From contig NW_024040041.1 of NCBI RefSeq assembly GCF_014851395.1, forward strand, positions 6,812,041-6,876,040: 64,000 nt of DNA, read 5' to 3'. The notes below the pieces were generated by a model. That model saw only the letters and a list, made by a program, of their open reading frames with translations. It was not told where the DNA came from and ran no database searches. This document shows positions 31,997 through 43,419 of the stretch, one piece after another (position 1 is the stretch's first letter; every line of letters starts with the position of its first letter). Source of the DNA: Micropterus salmoides. Lineage: Eukaryota > Chordata > Actinopteri > Centrarchiformes > Centrarchidae. A program made the position numbers and the translations under genes.

Positions 31997-34900
31997 TCAA
32001 TAATAGCCAGTCAGTCTGAATTGTTTTGGAACCATGCTCAGCTGAAAGTGTCCTAGCTGTGCTATCAGAGCATCATGGTGCTTGTGGGAGGTCTGGAAGA
32101 ACTCCTTTCCCCTCTGCAGGTTCTGGTCTGACAGGAAGCGCTCCACCAGGGTCCGCTGGACAGTCCTATGTTCGCAGACTCTAAGGTGAACGCTGTGGGT
32201 CACGTTTCGCAGAGGCTCCACTATCAGCAGCCCGCTGGGTGCGGGACTCAAGGCCGGAAACACTTTAACCTGGTGACAGAGGGAGGGGTCATCGGCTGAC
32301 AAGATCAGAAATATGATTTGTTTGTAGGGCTAATACAACAGCCCTACAAATAAATCCTACCTTCATGAAGGTTACTGCTCAGTTTTTGTTTTAAACTGTT
32401 TTTTAAAAAAAGGCATTGATTCAACTGTATGATCTCTTTGGAGAACGTACTTTGTGCTGCTGTTGAACTGTATTGTGGTTATACTGAGAGGTGATCCAAA
32501 TATTCTGTCCACCGCATTTGTATCTATGGGTTTAATGACAACCGAGTTTAAAGTATGAGTCAACATACGATCAAGTTAATGCTTATGAGTCATAATACAG
32601 TAGGATGACTTGTTCTGCTGCTTTGTTTCCCATCTGTATATTGTTCCCTTGTGGTTGTATTTTATCACTGCTCCTGTAAACAGAGGTCTACTGACCTCCA
32701 GTGGTCTCTGTGGGGAAAACAATGCTCTGTGGGATTGATTATCCTTGGGTGTTTACAACTGTTCCTGTGTCAAGTTCATAGTAAATATCTGCACTGTAAA
32801 CTGAATAATAAAGTCATTAATTTCCCCCTTATCTTGCAGAAATTGGACATGTTATAAAAGAGGAGAGCGGTACCACTTTGAGCAGATACTCTCTGTAGGT
32901 CTTGAGCAGAGGGTCAACACGATGCAGGTAGCCCAGACTTAAGACTTCTCCAGCTGATGAGTTGGTCAGACGCTTCCAGTGGAGGAAGGTGTGGACGTGG
33001 AGAGCAGCTCCATTCATCCATTGCTTCACCTGCACACGAATGAGGTACAAGAATTTGAACAACCTCCCTCTAACACTCCCCTTTTTAGCCATGTGTTTAA
33101 GGTTTGACCCTGGCCTTACTACAGTTTGTTTGCAATTTGAAATTATTTGAGCCAACCATACAGCAGAGGGCCAGCAAACACAGGGTTAAAACAAACAATT
33201 AGCACACTTATTAACACTAGATTAACTAATGAATTACCACAGGGACAAAAGCGCTACTTATGATTTACCGTTTTGGTCACAGTGTAGCACATGACATCTA
33301 GCCAAGTACTGTAAGAAACAGCAGTATTAACAGATGTACAAGCTTGTTGTTAATATTTGTAATTTCTGTAGTTGCTTTGTATCAACGACAAAGCTAACCC
33401 CGGCAGAGCTGAGAGGGCTCTTCTCCGGTGACATCATCCTTTCATAGAAATCCTTCAGCTCGGATCGCAGCTTTCCCTCGTAGCTCTCCAGCAGTGCTGT
33501 CATCCTGTGCTGGTCATTGGCTGCACCAGGAATCTGTCACGGTAAATGACGTTGAGAGTGAATCAACGTGCCTCCAAACAACCATTTTGTGGTATTAAGG
33601 GATACTTTACTGTTTTCTTATAGAAGATTTAGTGTATAAGTTTTACAGTAGTAGTACATTTAGTACATACAATCTTGTAATGCACCTTGCTATGATGGTG
33701 ATAGTACTAAAATATGTCTCTGTGCAGCTACAAAATAAAAAATACTTTGTGACATGAGTATGGCGTTGGCAGCTCAAACATACTGTGTGTTCATCAAGTA
33801 TATATTTGCTTATTTTTAAGGGTAACAGTAACACTGAAAATTTCAGTTGTGGTTTACCACAATTAAAGCTTCTGAAAGGAGAAATGACACTTTCTCCTTC
33901 CTTCAAATGAAAATTTGGATTTGTAAGTAATACACACTTCCTCAGTACAATACTTTAAGGGGTGTGTTGCTTCAATCCAGCCTTACTTGGTCTGGTATGA
34001 CTAGTAGCTTGTGTTACTGACCCTACTGAGTAAGTCCACCAACTTTATGACTACTCTCTTCTTGTGTTATTGTTACACTATATATTAGCATTTAACATGA
34101 TGCTGTAATTGCCACTTGTGGCCACAGTGGCTGCTGTTTATGGGAAGTAAAATAGTTTCTCTTTAAGGCTCAGGCCCATGTTTTTACTCATCAGTGGGTT
34201 TAACCTTAATAATCAACATTACTATGATTACGGCATTACATCTAAAATCCTGTTCAGTAGTGTTGATTGGCTCATCTGTAGGTCATTATTGGCTTGCGTG
34301 CTTGTCGGGGGTTGGGGGCATCGGGTGCGGGCCGGGACTGGGCTGGTGTGCGGCTCTGTCCTGTGTGCATGCTGTGCATCCTGATAATTGCATTTCGGTT
34401 CTCTGAGGGGTCTGGCGACTGGTTGTTGGAGGGGTGGGGGACCGGGAAGAAGGGGTTGACGGGGTGGGTTGGGGGTGCGGGCTGGTCCTTTTTGAGCTGG
34501 TTGGGGGGTGTCTCCTCTGGATTTTAGTGCCCGGACTGGATGCTTGGTGGTTGTGCCGGGATCCTGTGTATGGAGGGATTGTGCTTTGGGGTGTGTCGAT
34601 GGTTGCTTGCAGTCGCGTCGCGGCCCTCTGGAGTGTGGTCGTGTTGAGTCCTAGGGGCTATTTGCATCTGCTGACTCCCTAGGGCTGAGGGGCTGTTGCT
34701 GCTGTCGCGGGGTGATTGCTGTCTCTTTTCTTTGGGGACGGTGGGGGTTTGTGTGTGGGATGCTTCGCTGCTAGGGAGGGAAGGGAGCGGGGGTGGGGGT
34801 CTTCTGGCCTGACCTGGCCTGTGTGGCATTGCCTCCTGGGTGTGGGCCGACCTTCGGATCTGGGCTGTTGGGCCGTTCTGTCCTTGGGTGGGGTCCTTGC

Positions 34901-37900
34901 TGCCCCGGACCTGCTCCCTTGGGGGCTGGTGGTGCTCGGAGTGCTGCTGATTGTGGGGGAGCGGTGAGGTGAGGGGTTAGCAGTGGGGCTGCCGGAGGGG
35001 CCCCGGCGAGGACGGGGGATTGTTGGACTTTGGGTTGGGGCTGCACTGACCTGCCTCTGGAGTGTGTGGGGGTCTCGGGCACGGGGCTTTGGAGCCTCTG
35101 GGTCTGGGGCGGGTCTGCGCGCTGGGGGGGCTGGGCCCCCCTGGGCCCGTCCTGGGGATGGGCGGGGTTGTCACTGACTCTGGGGTGCTACCGGTGCTAG
35201 AGGGGCTCTTGCTATAAGCCCTGGGCTGGAGGGACCTGGCGTCCTCCTGCTTAGGGGGGTGGGGGACGGGACTGAATAAATGATGGGGCCAGTCAGGAAT
35301 CTGGTCTTCTAGCCTCCCTATGACCTCCTTCACCTTTCCTCCTTTGGTCATGTCTCACAACATACACCCTTAGGATCCTGGGGGACGGGCAGCCTGCAGG
35401 GCGTTTGGGGGGTGGGGCTGCTTTATTGCGGCCTCGCACTTCTTCCTCCCTCACTGCCTGTCCCTCAATTTTAATTACACATTAGACACAGAGGGCTTGG
35501 GGGGTGGGAGGGGCACGATGGGAGGCTCCACTACCTGACAGTTGTGGGGTGCCTGTGTCACAACTACCCTCCAATTTTAGTTGCACCTTAGTTACCACAC
35601 ACCTTATCTTCACTCCACCATACAACACTTCACAATCCATGACATGCATCCAACACAAAACAATACATTTACAGAGGCAGGCAGAGGGGTTGAAGGAGTG
35701 GGAGAGATTCTCATTGGCCTCGTGTCCTACCCCTGGAGCCCCGGGCGTTGGGGGTGCTGTGGGGTTGGTGGCGGCCTTGCCTGATCTGGGGTGGGCTGGG
35801 GGGGGTCGGGGCTCCCCTGGCGTGGGGGCCCGCCCTTGGCCTAGGGTTCTGCGGACTCGGGCTTGTGGCCTTTGCTCATTTCTGGGCGGGTGGTGTGTCC
35901 CTGGGCCTGGGGGCCCGTTGTCTCCTCTCCTCGCCTGGGCCCTCTTCGGCAGAGGTGAGGCTCCCGCTGCTCCCCCCTGCCAGCTCTCTCACGGTGGGGG
36001 CATTCGGGAGTCTCTGGGGCGCATGACCGGTGCTGTCGGGGTAGGTTTTGGTGCTCCTCCTTGGGGGTGCTTGACTGGGGGGGGCTGGGCCCCTGTCCGG
36101 GGATGAAATCGGCCTCGGGGGCTGCTGTCACTGGCTGCACTGTAGGGAGGGATGCCTCTGGCTGGGCTGGGGTTCCTGTTTTGCTTCGTTGGCCTCGGAT
36201 CCGTGCTTGCCCATTTCTCTGTCGGCCAGTTGTTGGACCCCTCTGGATACTGAGGTATATAGTTAGTTTTCGGGATGTGCAGTGTGGGTGCGGGGCAGGG
36301 CTGTGCTCCGGTTTGTTCTGGGTTTGTGCCTGGAGTTCTCGGCCCTTGATGGATGGGTGGGTTGTTGGTGGCATGCAGCTGAGCTAGTTGATTTTGCCTC
36401 GTTGCTGGTTTGGCTGGTGTTGCATGGCGGCCGGGGGGCGCGCTGGGCATGGGGGATGTCGGCTGGCGCCGGCGGCCTTAGTTTTTTCCGGCAGTTGGGG
36501 GGACGGTGGACTTTTATTGGCGGGTGCACGGTGACCTGTGCGGCGCGTTTGCTGCCGGGCTGGGGCTTGCTGCTGGTGTCTCTCTCCACTGGCTTTCGCT
36601 GTCGTGTTGTTCCGTTTGCTCTCTCTCATTTGCCCGACCTCACACGCGGGATTCGCGGGGGGCTGCTGGGCATGGGTGTCGCCGTGCTCGCGCAGTGTGC
36701 GCGTTGGGCTCGTCACTTGTGCATTGGTGTTGATGATTGCGTGGCATTTGGGCATTGTGGTTGTTTGCTGCGCGGCGGTGGGGTGCTGGATGGGGGAGGC
36801 CACTGGTCTATGTTGTGTCTGCGACGCGGTCGGTCCGGGCGCTGCTCTTCCTCTTTTGCGTTCCGTCGGCATTACGTTGTCAACTGGCATTTGGGTCGGG
36901 GTCTTCTGCGTTTGCATCGCGGTGCATCTGGGAGTCTTTGTTTTTTTTGATTTGATTTATTCTTTTTCTTTCTTCCACCCCTATTGGCTACTGGGGTTCT
37001 TGCCTGCCTGTTACAGTCGTGGCGTCCCACTCTCTCTAACAACTACATTCTTTAACAGGCTTATGCGCACACACATGTACATACACACACATACAGACAC
37101 ATTCACCCACACGCACACAGACACACACAGACACAAACAAACTTAGGTTGTCCCTGGTAGAATTATTCCTGATGCCTTTCTTTCAGTTACTTATTTAAAT
37201 TAATTATTATTCCAGCTCTCGTGGCTGTGTTGTGTTGCTTATTTAGTGTGTGTGACTGTTTCTTGTTTTCATTGTTCTCTTAGTTGTCTTAATATGTCAT
37301 TAATATGTCAGCTGTTTATTGCTGCTGTTCGGCTGGTTTTCTTTTACTATTATTATTATTTTATTGTTTTTTTTGTTTGTGTTTGTTTGTTGTTGTTTTT
37401 CTCCTCCCCAAGCCCCCCTCTCTGTTCTCTTGCAGGTTTCGTTGCTTTCTGCAATTGGTGTTTCCCACAGCTTTTCCCTGTTGTCCCCACCCTCCATCCC
37501 CCTTTCCCCCTTCTCTTGCAGGTGTTGTCCTTTCTCTGTGCTGTCTGTTTGTTCCCCCCCATCCCCGTGTCTGCCCCCCTGTCCGGCCCGGTGACAAATC
37601 AATACATAATTAAATAAATAATAAAACAGACAAAGGAGTATTTTAATACTCTCTTGTTAAAGTAAAATCTGTCTGGCACAATATGGTATCCAGGTCATTA
37701 TACTCTATACCAGGCTGCTGGGCAGGACAGGTTTAAAAAAAATAAAAAATAAAAAAAATAAAATCCTGTTCAACCTGTTTGAGAAACTCGCTGGCAATGG
37801 AGCTGATGTCCGACCCCGCATCAGCCCCGAACATTCTGCGTATCGGATCTGGAGGTGGGGGGCCCGACTTTGTGGTCTGGTGATGGGCTAGCATCTCAAA

Positions 37901-38878
37901 CAGGACTGAGAGGGCAAGTGCAACAACACCCACACCCCCATAACTCACCTACAGACACACATAGAAAATTATACTTAGTATAAGTAACTTAGTAACAAAG
38001 TTGTTGTTGCATTTGAGGCTGTGAGCATGTAACATTTTGCAATGCTAATCTCTCCAGAACTCCCAATGTCATAAACATAGTTATGAAGCACTGGGCTAAT
38101 ACATGATACATGAAACAATGTGCAAATTTATTTAGGCGTGAAAATGTTTCTTTTCTGCACTATGTAGTACTTTGTTGCCCTATTTCATTTTTTGGTCTCC
38201 AATCGATACTTCTATTTCATATTAAATCATACATGTTAAAAAATCCTGATGTTTAAAATATTCACAGTAATAACTACGTTCACTAAAATGCATGAGGTGG
38301 TACGTGACACTTTCTCTAGATAATAAATATAATTCCATAATGTTCCAGGCATGACTAATGCCAGGCAAACCATGCATACGGTAGCTTGTGGGACAGTGAC
38401 ACATTTAGTGCAAATTTAACACCAGTAGGATCCGACCGTGGTGTTTCCTCCGAAGAGGGTGTGGAGGTCACGGTTGAAGGCAAGTCTCTGCTGCCGGGTC
38501 ATACCGCTCTGCAGAGTGGAGTACTGCTGCTCCAGAGCCCAAGAGGAGTTCAGGGAAAGCATGGTGGTCAGTGATGGATCCAGGGAGGCTTCAGGAACCA
38601 GGCCTGCATGGCTGGAGAGTTATAGCATTCTGGGTTGGACCACCACATTATCCCTGCCCCCAAACTGGGGCTACGATTAAGTTTTCACTATATGATGCGA
38701 TGACATCACATCTTTACAGTTCACCCAAATCACAAAACAACATATTTAAAGATGCTGCCAGGGATATGGGTTCAATTTGTCGCCTCTTTGCATACCTGGC
38801 AGTGTCGTACAGACAGTCTATGGTCTCTGGAGAAGCACTGCAGTTTATTCCCATGTCAGCGTCCAGAGTGATTGGAAA
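31997..38878 (-). CDS. Unrecognised multi-exon gene, N-terminus not found
   Basis: Exons with consensus junctions: 38796-38878, 38423-38611, 37775-37943 (start ambiguous, 37943 or 37948), 33399-33533, 32874-33029, 31997-32269. The phases chain and give 1005 bp, 334 codons to a TGA. Notable text: DMGINCSASPETIDCLYDTA, LNSSWALEQQYSTLQSGMTR (possible N-glycosylation site NSS), a hydrophobic run VGVVALALSVLFEML, PPPPDPIRRMFG, ESYEGKLRSELKDFYERMMS, and a C-terminal block VKVFPALSPAPSGLLIVEPLRN...SVHLRVCEHRTVQRTLVERF. I do not recognise a domain. The hydrophobic segment could be a membrane helix. Open frame, good splice sites and phase agreement argue for a functional gene; the first exon(s) must lie between 38,880 and about 43,000. 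Confidence 0.65.
34295..37615. repeat. 3.3-kb G-rich, strand-asymmetric repeat in an intron
   Basis: From about 34,295 to 36,950 the plus strand is dominated by G and T with few A. It then changes to an AC-rich tract (37,050-37,140) and a C/T-rich block (37,380-37,600), ending CCGGCCCGGTGACAAATCAA, then AT-rich. The surroundings are ordinary A+T-rich intron. Many long ORFs on both strands (up to 222 codons) overlap in every frame and show only Gly/Trp/Leu/Val or Pro/Ala/Gln/His bias, as expected from composition. I recall similar blocks from other teleost assemblies but cannot classify it; no RT, transposase or terminal repeat is visible. Confidence 0.55.
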
Positions 38879-38879
38879 C

Positions 38880-41018
38880 TGCAGAAACTGCCGTGAAAAT
38901 GAAAAACCCCAGCAAAGTTGCTGTCGCTGACCATTCATCAAGAAAGCAGCAGTGTGTGTTCAAGCTTCAGTCACTGGGTACAAAGTCTGGACGCACGCAG
39001 GGCAGATACACACACAGCAAACAAACTGTTCAAACACAGAAATGCCCACACATCCTGGAATATAGGAAATCTAATGACAATCATCTGCTTTCAGGTTGGG
39101 TTTTGAAAAATATTATCTATATAAATGCAGGTAAAAAGTAATAAGTAGGCTATGAATTCTCAAAATTTTTCTCTTGTTTCTGCCTCAACCAATCGATCTA
39201 ATATATTAAAATAACAGTTTCACATTTTGGGGAATAGGCTTAGTCTACACCGTGTCTAAACAGGCATGAGCTGCACATTATCAAAACGGCAGCAGCCTTT
39301 CTGTATGCATTCAGGTACAGTGTAGGTCACCCGTGTTTTTGGCATAGCTCAGAACCCAATACGCAATGACTGTTCATCATGTTTACAGTGTACCATGTAT
39401 ACAGCTGGACTGATTAAAAGAGGAGCATATCTGTTGCATCAGACACGCCTGAGACTGAAAGACGTTCCTGTGAGAAAAGAAGCTCTCAAGGTCCTGCCCA
39501 TCATTTGAATTGGAAAGTACTTTGAGTCGATTTGAAAATGTGTCCATACAATAAGCATTCTACAAGAATTATTTATTGAAATATGAATGTGATCTTATTG
39601 CCCACTTTTTCTGTTAAATTACTTGTGTTTTTCTTTCTTTGTATGTTCGTATGTTTCTTTGTATGTTATAATTGACGCTTGCCCTGCTGCCATGTTTAAT
39701 GTATAGTCCAGTTGAAAATGGAGCCACGATACAATATTTATTTTCATTATGATGCCTTAATGTTGTATTCATGTGACTATAAAATTTATGAAAAGAAAAA
39801 CGCTTCTGTGTTGACAGTACTATAAACTGATAAATACAGAAATTTTAAGCTTCTTACAAGCCAGATAGCTTAGCTCAGAACAATGACTGGAAATGGAGAG
39901 AAACAGTGAGCGTGACTCTGTCCAAAGGTTACAAAATCCACATCCAGAGCTTGTTACTTCACATGGTACATCTATTTTCTATACAAAAGCTAAAGTGTAT
40001 AAGCGGCACGTCCGTACTTGAAGGAGGTACTATAAATATAACACTATGTCTGACATTTGTGTTGTATGTTTAATAAAATGTCTCTTGTTTATTTTTTTGG
40101 TATTTTATACAGCTTGCATATCAAACTGTTTTATCAGGAAAAAGAAAAGCATCAATCTGTCTATAGACTGTAGCATTGCATTATTTTATAGTTACAATCT
40201 GTCACTCTTTCAACATACGTGCACTCCAGTGTTCTGCTGGCTGTCAGCTGTAGTTGTTGCAGTGTGTTCAGGTGCAACTTTTAACAGAAGACGTGAGTCA
40301 GTGCAAAGTATTTGGTAAGTCAGCCAATATTTTACATATGTACATAGCAGGCTTATAATAAACAAACAAATAAACATAACCAAAAATGAACAGAAGGTGT
40401 TATAGATCTTATCTCAAACAATACTGATTAGATGGCCTAACTATATTGATAGTGATCCCAGGGAATGCCTCATGTCAAATACAAGCAAAACATTAAACAA
40501 ATATAGCATATACTTGCACCTCACAAAGTGTACAGTAGTAACAGCTATACAGTATCTATAATATGAGGCATATTGTCAACCAACAAAGATGTGAGAGGCT
40601 AGGGGGGGAAATTACATTGATTTATGATATTATACTGTCTGAGTGAACTACAGATAATTCTTTTAATTTTGAACATTTCTCATACTGATTTGGAATCAAG
40701 CCTTTACTTCATGGACACATAGTTCTAAGACGTGATCTCGTGGCAGAAATGGCCTGGGTTACAGACACAATCAAATCAATTGTCCCTAAGTCCTCGAGGG
40801 CAATCTGTTCTCCAAACTTCAGGAAATCCATTCTGAAATGTTTCCTGCTGACAGACAGAGAGTCTGGCATTGGGAAAAACATAACCTCCCACGTAGAGGT
40901 GATATGAAATAAAGTCATTTATGACCGTATGTGACACACCAGGACGCGTAACGTAATATATACAACATCAAAACACATCAACCTGGATGAAACTACATGA
41001 ATCAAAATGATAGCCCTA

Positions 41019-41059
<41 letters not shown>

Positions 41060-43400
41060 TGTGCATCTGTGGACGGGAGAACATATTTTGAGCAGGCCAC
41101 TGTTACTATAATTATACTCTGTATAAATATACATATTGTGGAAAAGTACCTCAATTAAAATACACGTATTCTAAAAGTAAGTTAGCCCTACTTTAAAAAC
41201 ACTGACATAAGATTCTCATTGAGCTAAAATAAGTGCAGTGTGTGATGCTGTTTAAACAAACTGTGTTGATGGCTGGATTTCATATTTCTTTGTAATCCTA
41301 GCACAATAAAATTCACATGCTGTCCACACACTGAAAGAGTTACTGGTTCATCATTCCTCCTGTCCGCACTGGCCATGAAGTGAATGAGGAACAAAATCTA
41401 CAGTCGTCGTTCTGCAAATTGCATTTTTAAGTTCTGCTTAAGCCAATGTGAGGCTTCATCAGTCTGAGTTAGGCCTCACACTTGGGAGTTTGCTCTGCAG
41501 TGGCACATACTGCCTCGAGGAAATTGCCAAAAAAGGCTGACACTGACTAAGTTTCTATACTGTCATGATACAACATACAAGTTGGTAGAATTTTGTTTAT
41601 TTACACAATTATGACAGCGACTTACAGGGGCATTATGTAGTTTTCAGCAGCCACTTCGATTTTATGATTGCAACCAGTTGTGTGCTCATACGTGTGCTTG
41701 CTTGAACTCATGCGCGAGCATTATCCGAAACACAACAGAGATCCCGCAATAAACGCAGAAACACCAGCATGCCGAGTGTGACTTTTCACGCAGACATGTT
41801 CAGGCTCTGTTGCTGCCATTTTTCCCGGCTCATACAGCTTGAGGTTGAACTAATCCATGATAACGTTACATTTACTGCATTTAGCCGACCTGATATGTTG
41901 ACGTTAGCTCGCCTGCCGCTTTTAAGTAACTAACATTACTATTTGTGTGTCTTTCCCTGGAGGCTCAGCAATGTGAGCACAGCTGCATGTATGATACGAT
42001 AACGAAACGGTTAGTGAGCTGGACTGAGTATTATAACGAGATTGTTGGCACACTTTATAACAGTTACCACAGTAAATAAGGTTGACTCCAGCCTTTCTGA
42101 TATCGTTTGGCCTGACAGGCTTCAGCACAAAAAATTTTATTGTTGTTTTGTATCCTGACATGGAGTTTATCTTGGAGTTAATGTTGGAATCTGTGTTGTG
42201 TTGGGAGCCGGTTGTTTTATGGTTTCAGTGGACTGCATGTCATTAGCTGCGGTGTTGTTGCTGTAGTCGGCAGGAGACTCGGGAGCGTTCATGCGGCTAC
42301 ATACCGACCCGTTACCTTCACGTGGCTCAGCAAGGGAACACTGACCAGTAAAAAACACAAAGAGGGTATTTCGTACTAAAAGAACGTAACATTGGAAGAT
42401 ACACACTGAAAATGTTTAAATCCTAATATTAGCTTGGCCCGAACAAAAGAAGGACCGAATTTTGTCCGTCGTCCTTCACAGTTGGGTCACACTATTATAG
42501 GAATGGGCCTAATCATGGGTCTGTTCTACTAAAGTGTCCAGGTAAATGCTGGGCAGTTTATTTAAAAAAAAAAAAATTAACTACTATTACATTATATATT
42601 ATGAACACAATTACTTATATTAATCAACATCAAGGGTTAACAGTCTCATTACTTAGATAATTATTGTTACTCAGAGCAGCTCCACCAATAAAGGTGCCTT
42701 TAAGCGACTCCAAAGCCTCCAGGCCCAGACATAACATCTTCAGTATTTAACACGTGTAGAAATCCAAAACGAGGCATGATGGATTAACAAAGAACCAGCC
42801 TACGTTTCGCAGGTATTTACTGACCATCAACAGCTAACTTAACGTTAGTCAGGGTGACTGCACATCGCACTCCAGCGGTACATCACAAAAGCTGTGGGGT
42901 TCACAAAAAGGAGCACAGACACAGTATAAATATGTTTGTAATAAAATGTTTGTTATTCTTTTCTGTGTTACTTGAACATTCACATTGACTGTGCTCCTAC
43001 ATTTCTTTGTGTGCTCCTAGATTTTTTTTTATTTAGGAGCAAAAAAGTTAGCATTGTGTTTGACAAGTCAAAATGGATGCTTTGATCTGAAGGCAAAATC
43101 TATGGTCCAAATATAAAGAAAAGAGTGTCCCTAAAACACCAAGATTTACAGATGTAAAGCTTCAATTAATCGAGAAAAATAAAAATGCTGTTTATTCATC
43201 TATACATCAAAGCCTTTAATTAAGTTGTGGTTCTTGATATTGTCATGGCCTTTGCAGTACCACCAATGACCACAAAGTTTTTGCCATTACCAAGGTACCA
43301 AGACATTGTTTAAATGAAAAGCGATGAGGTTTAAACAGTGACCGCAATGTGTTTGCTTGATTGTTTCCCCTTTTTGCATGCAGCGTGTGCGTCTAGTTCT
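38880..43400. other. No confirmed gene; repeats and a possible 5' exon region
   Basis: Contains split family-A ends (39,211-39,250 and 39,845-39,960), a (GT)n tract at 41,022-41,057, a repeat beginning GGGGCATTATGTAGTTTTC at 41,630, and a CG-richer segment at 42,166-42,410. There the minus strand has an ATG-initiated 41-codon ORF (MNAPESPADYSNNTAAND...) followed by an AATAAA. An open minus-strand segment at 40,918-40,709 has RMDFLKFGEQIALEDLGTID text of unknown origin. None can be tied to a gene. Confidence 0.4.
41022..41057 (+). repeat. (GT)n microsatellite
   Basis: An uninterrupted TG dinucleotide run of about 36 bp. Confidence 0.95.
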
Positions 43401-43419
43401 TCGCATACAGTATTTGCCC

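Noticed and set aside
35504..36950. Long overlapping ORFs (200 and 222 codons, plus several on the minus strand) in the G-rich block
   Set aside because: Open in nearly all frames at once because A-poor DNA has few stops; residues reflect composition only and no splice sites, motifs or start contexts support them.
42166..42410. 41-codon ORF with nearby AATAAA as a possible small gene
   Set aside because: Too short, no family, and lies among repeats; kept only as a note in the stretch description.
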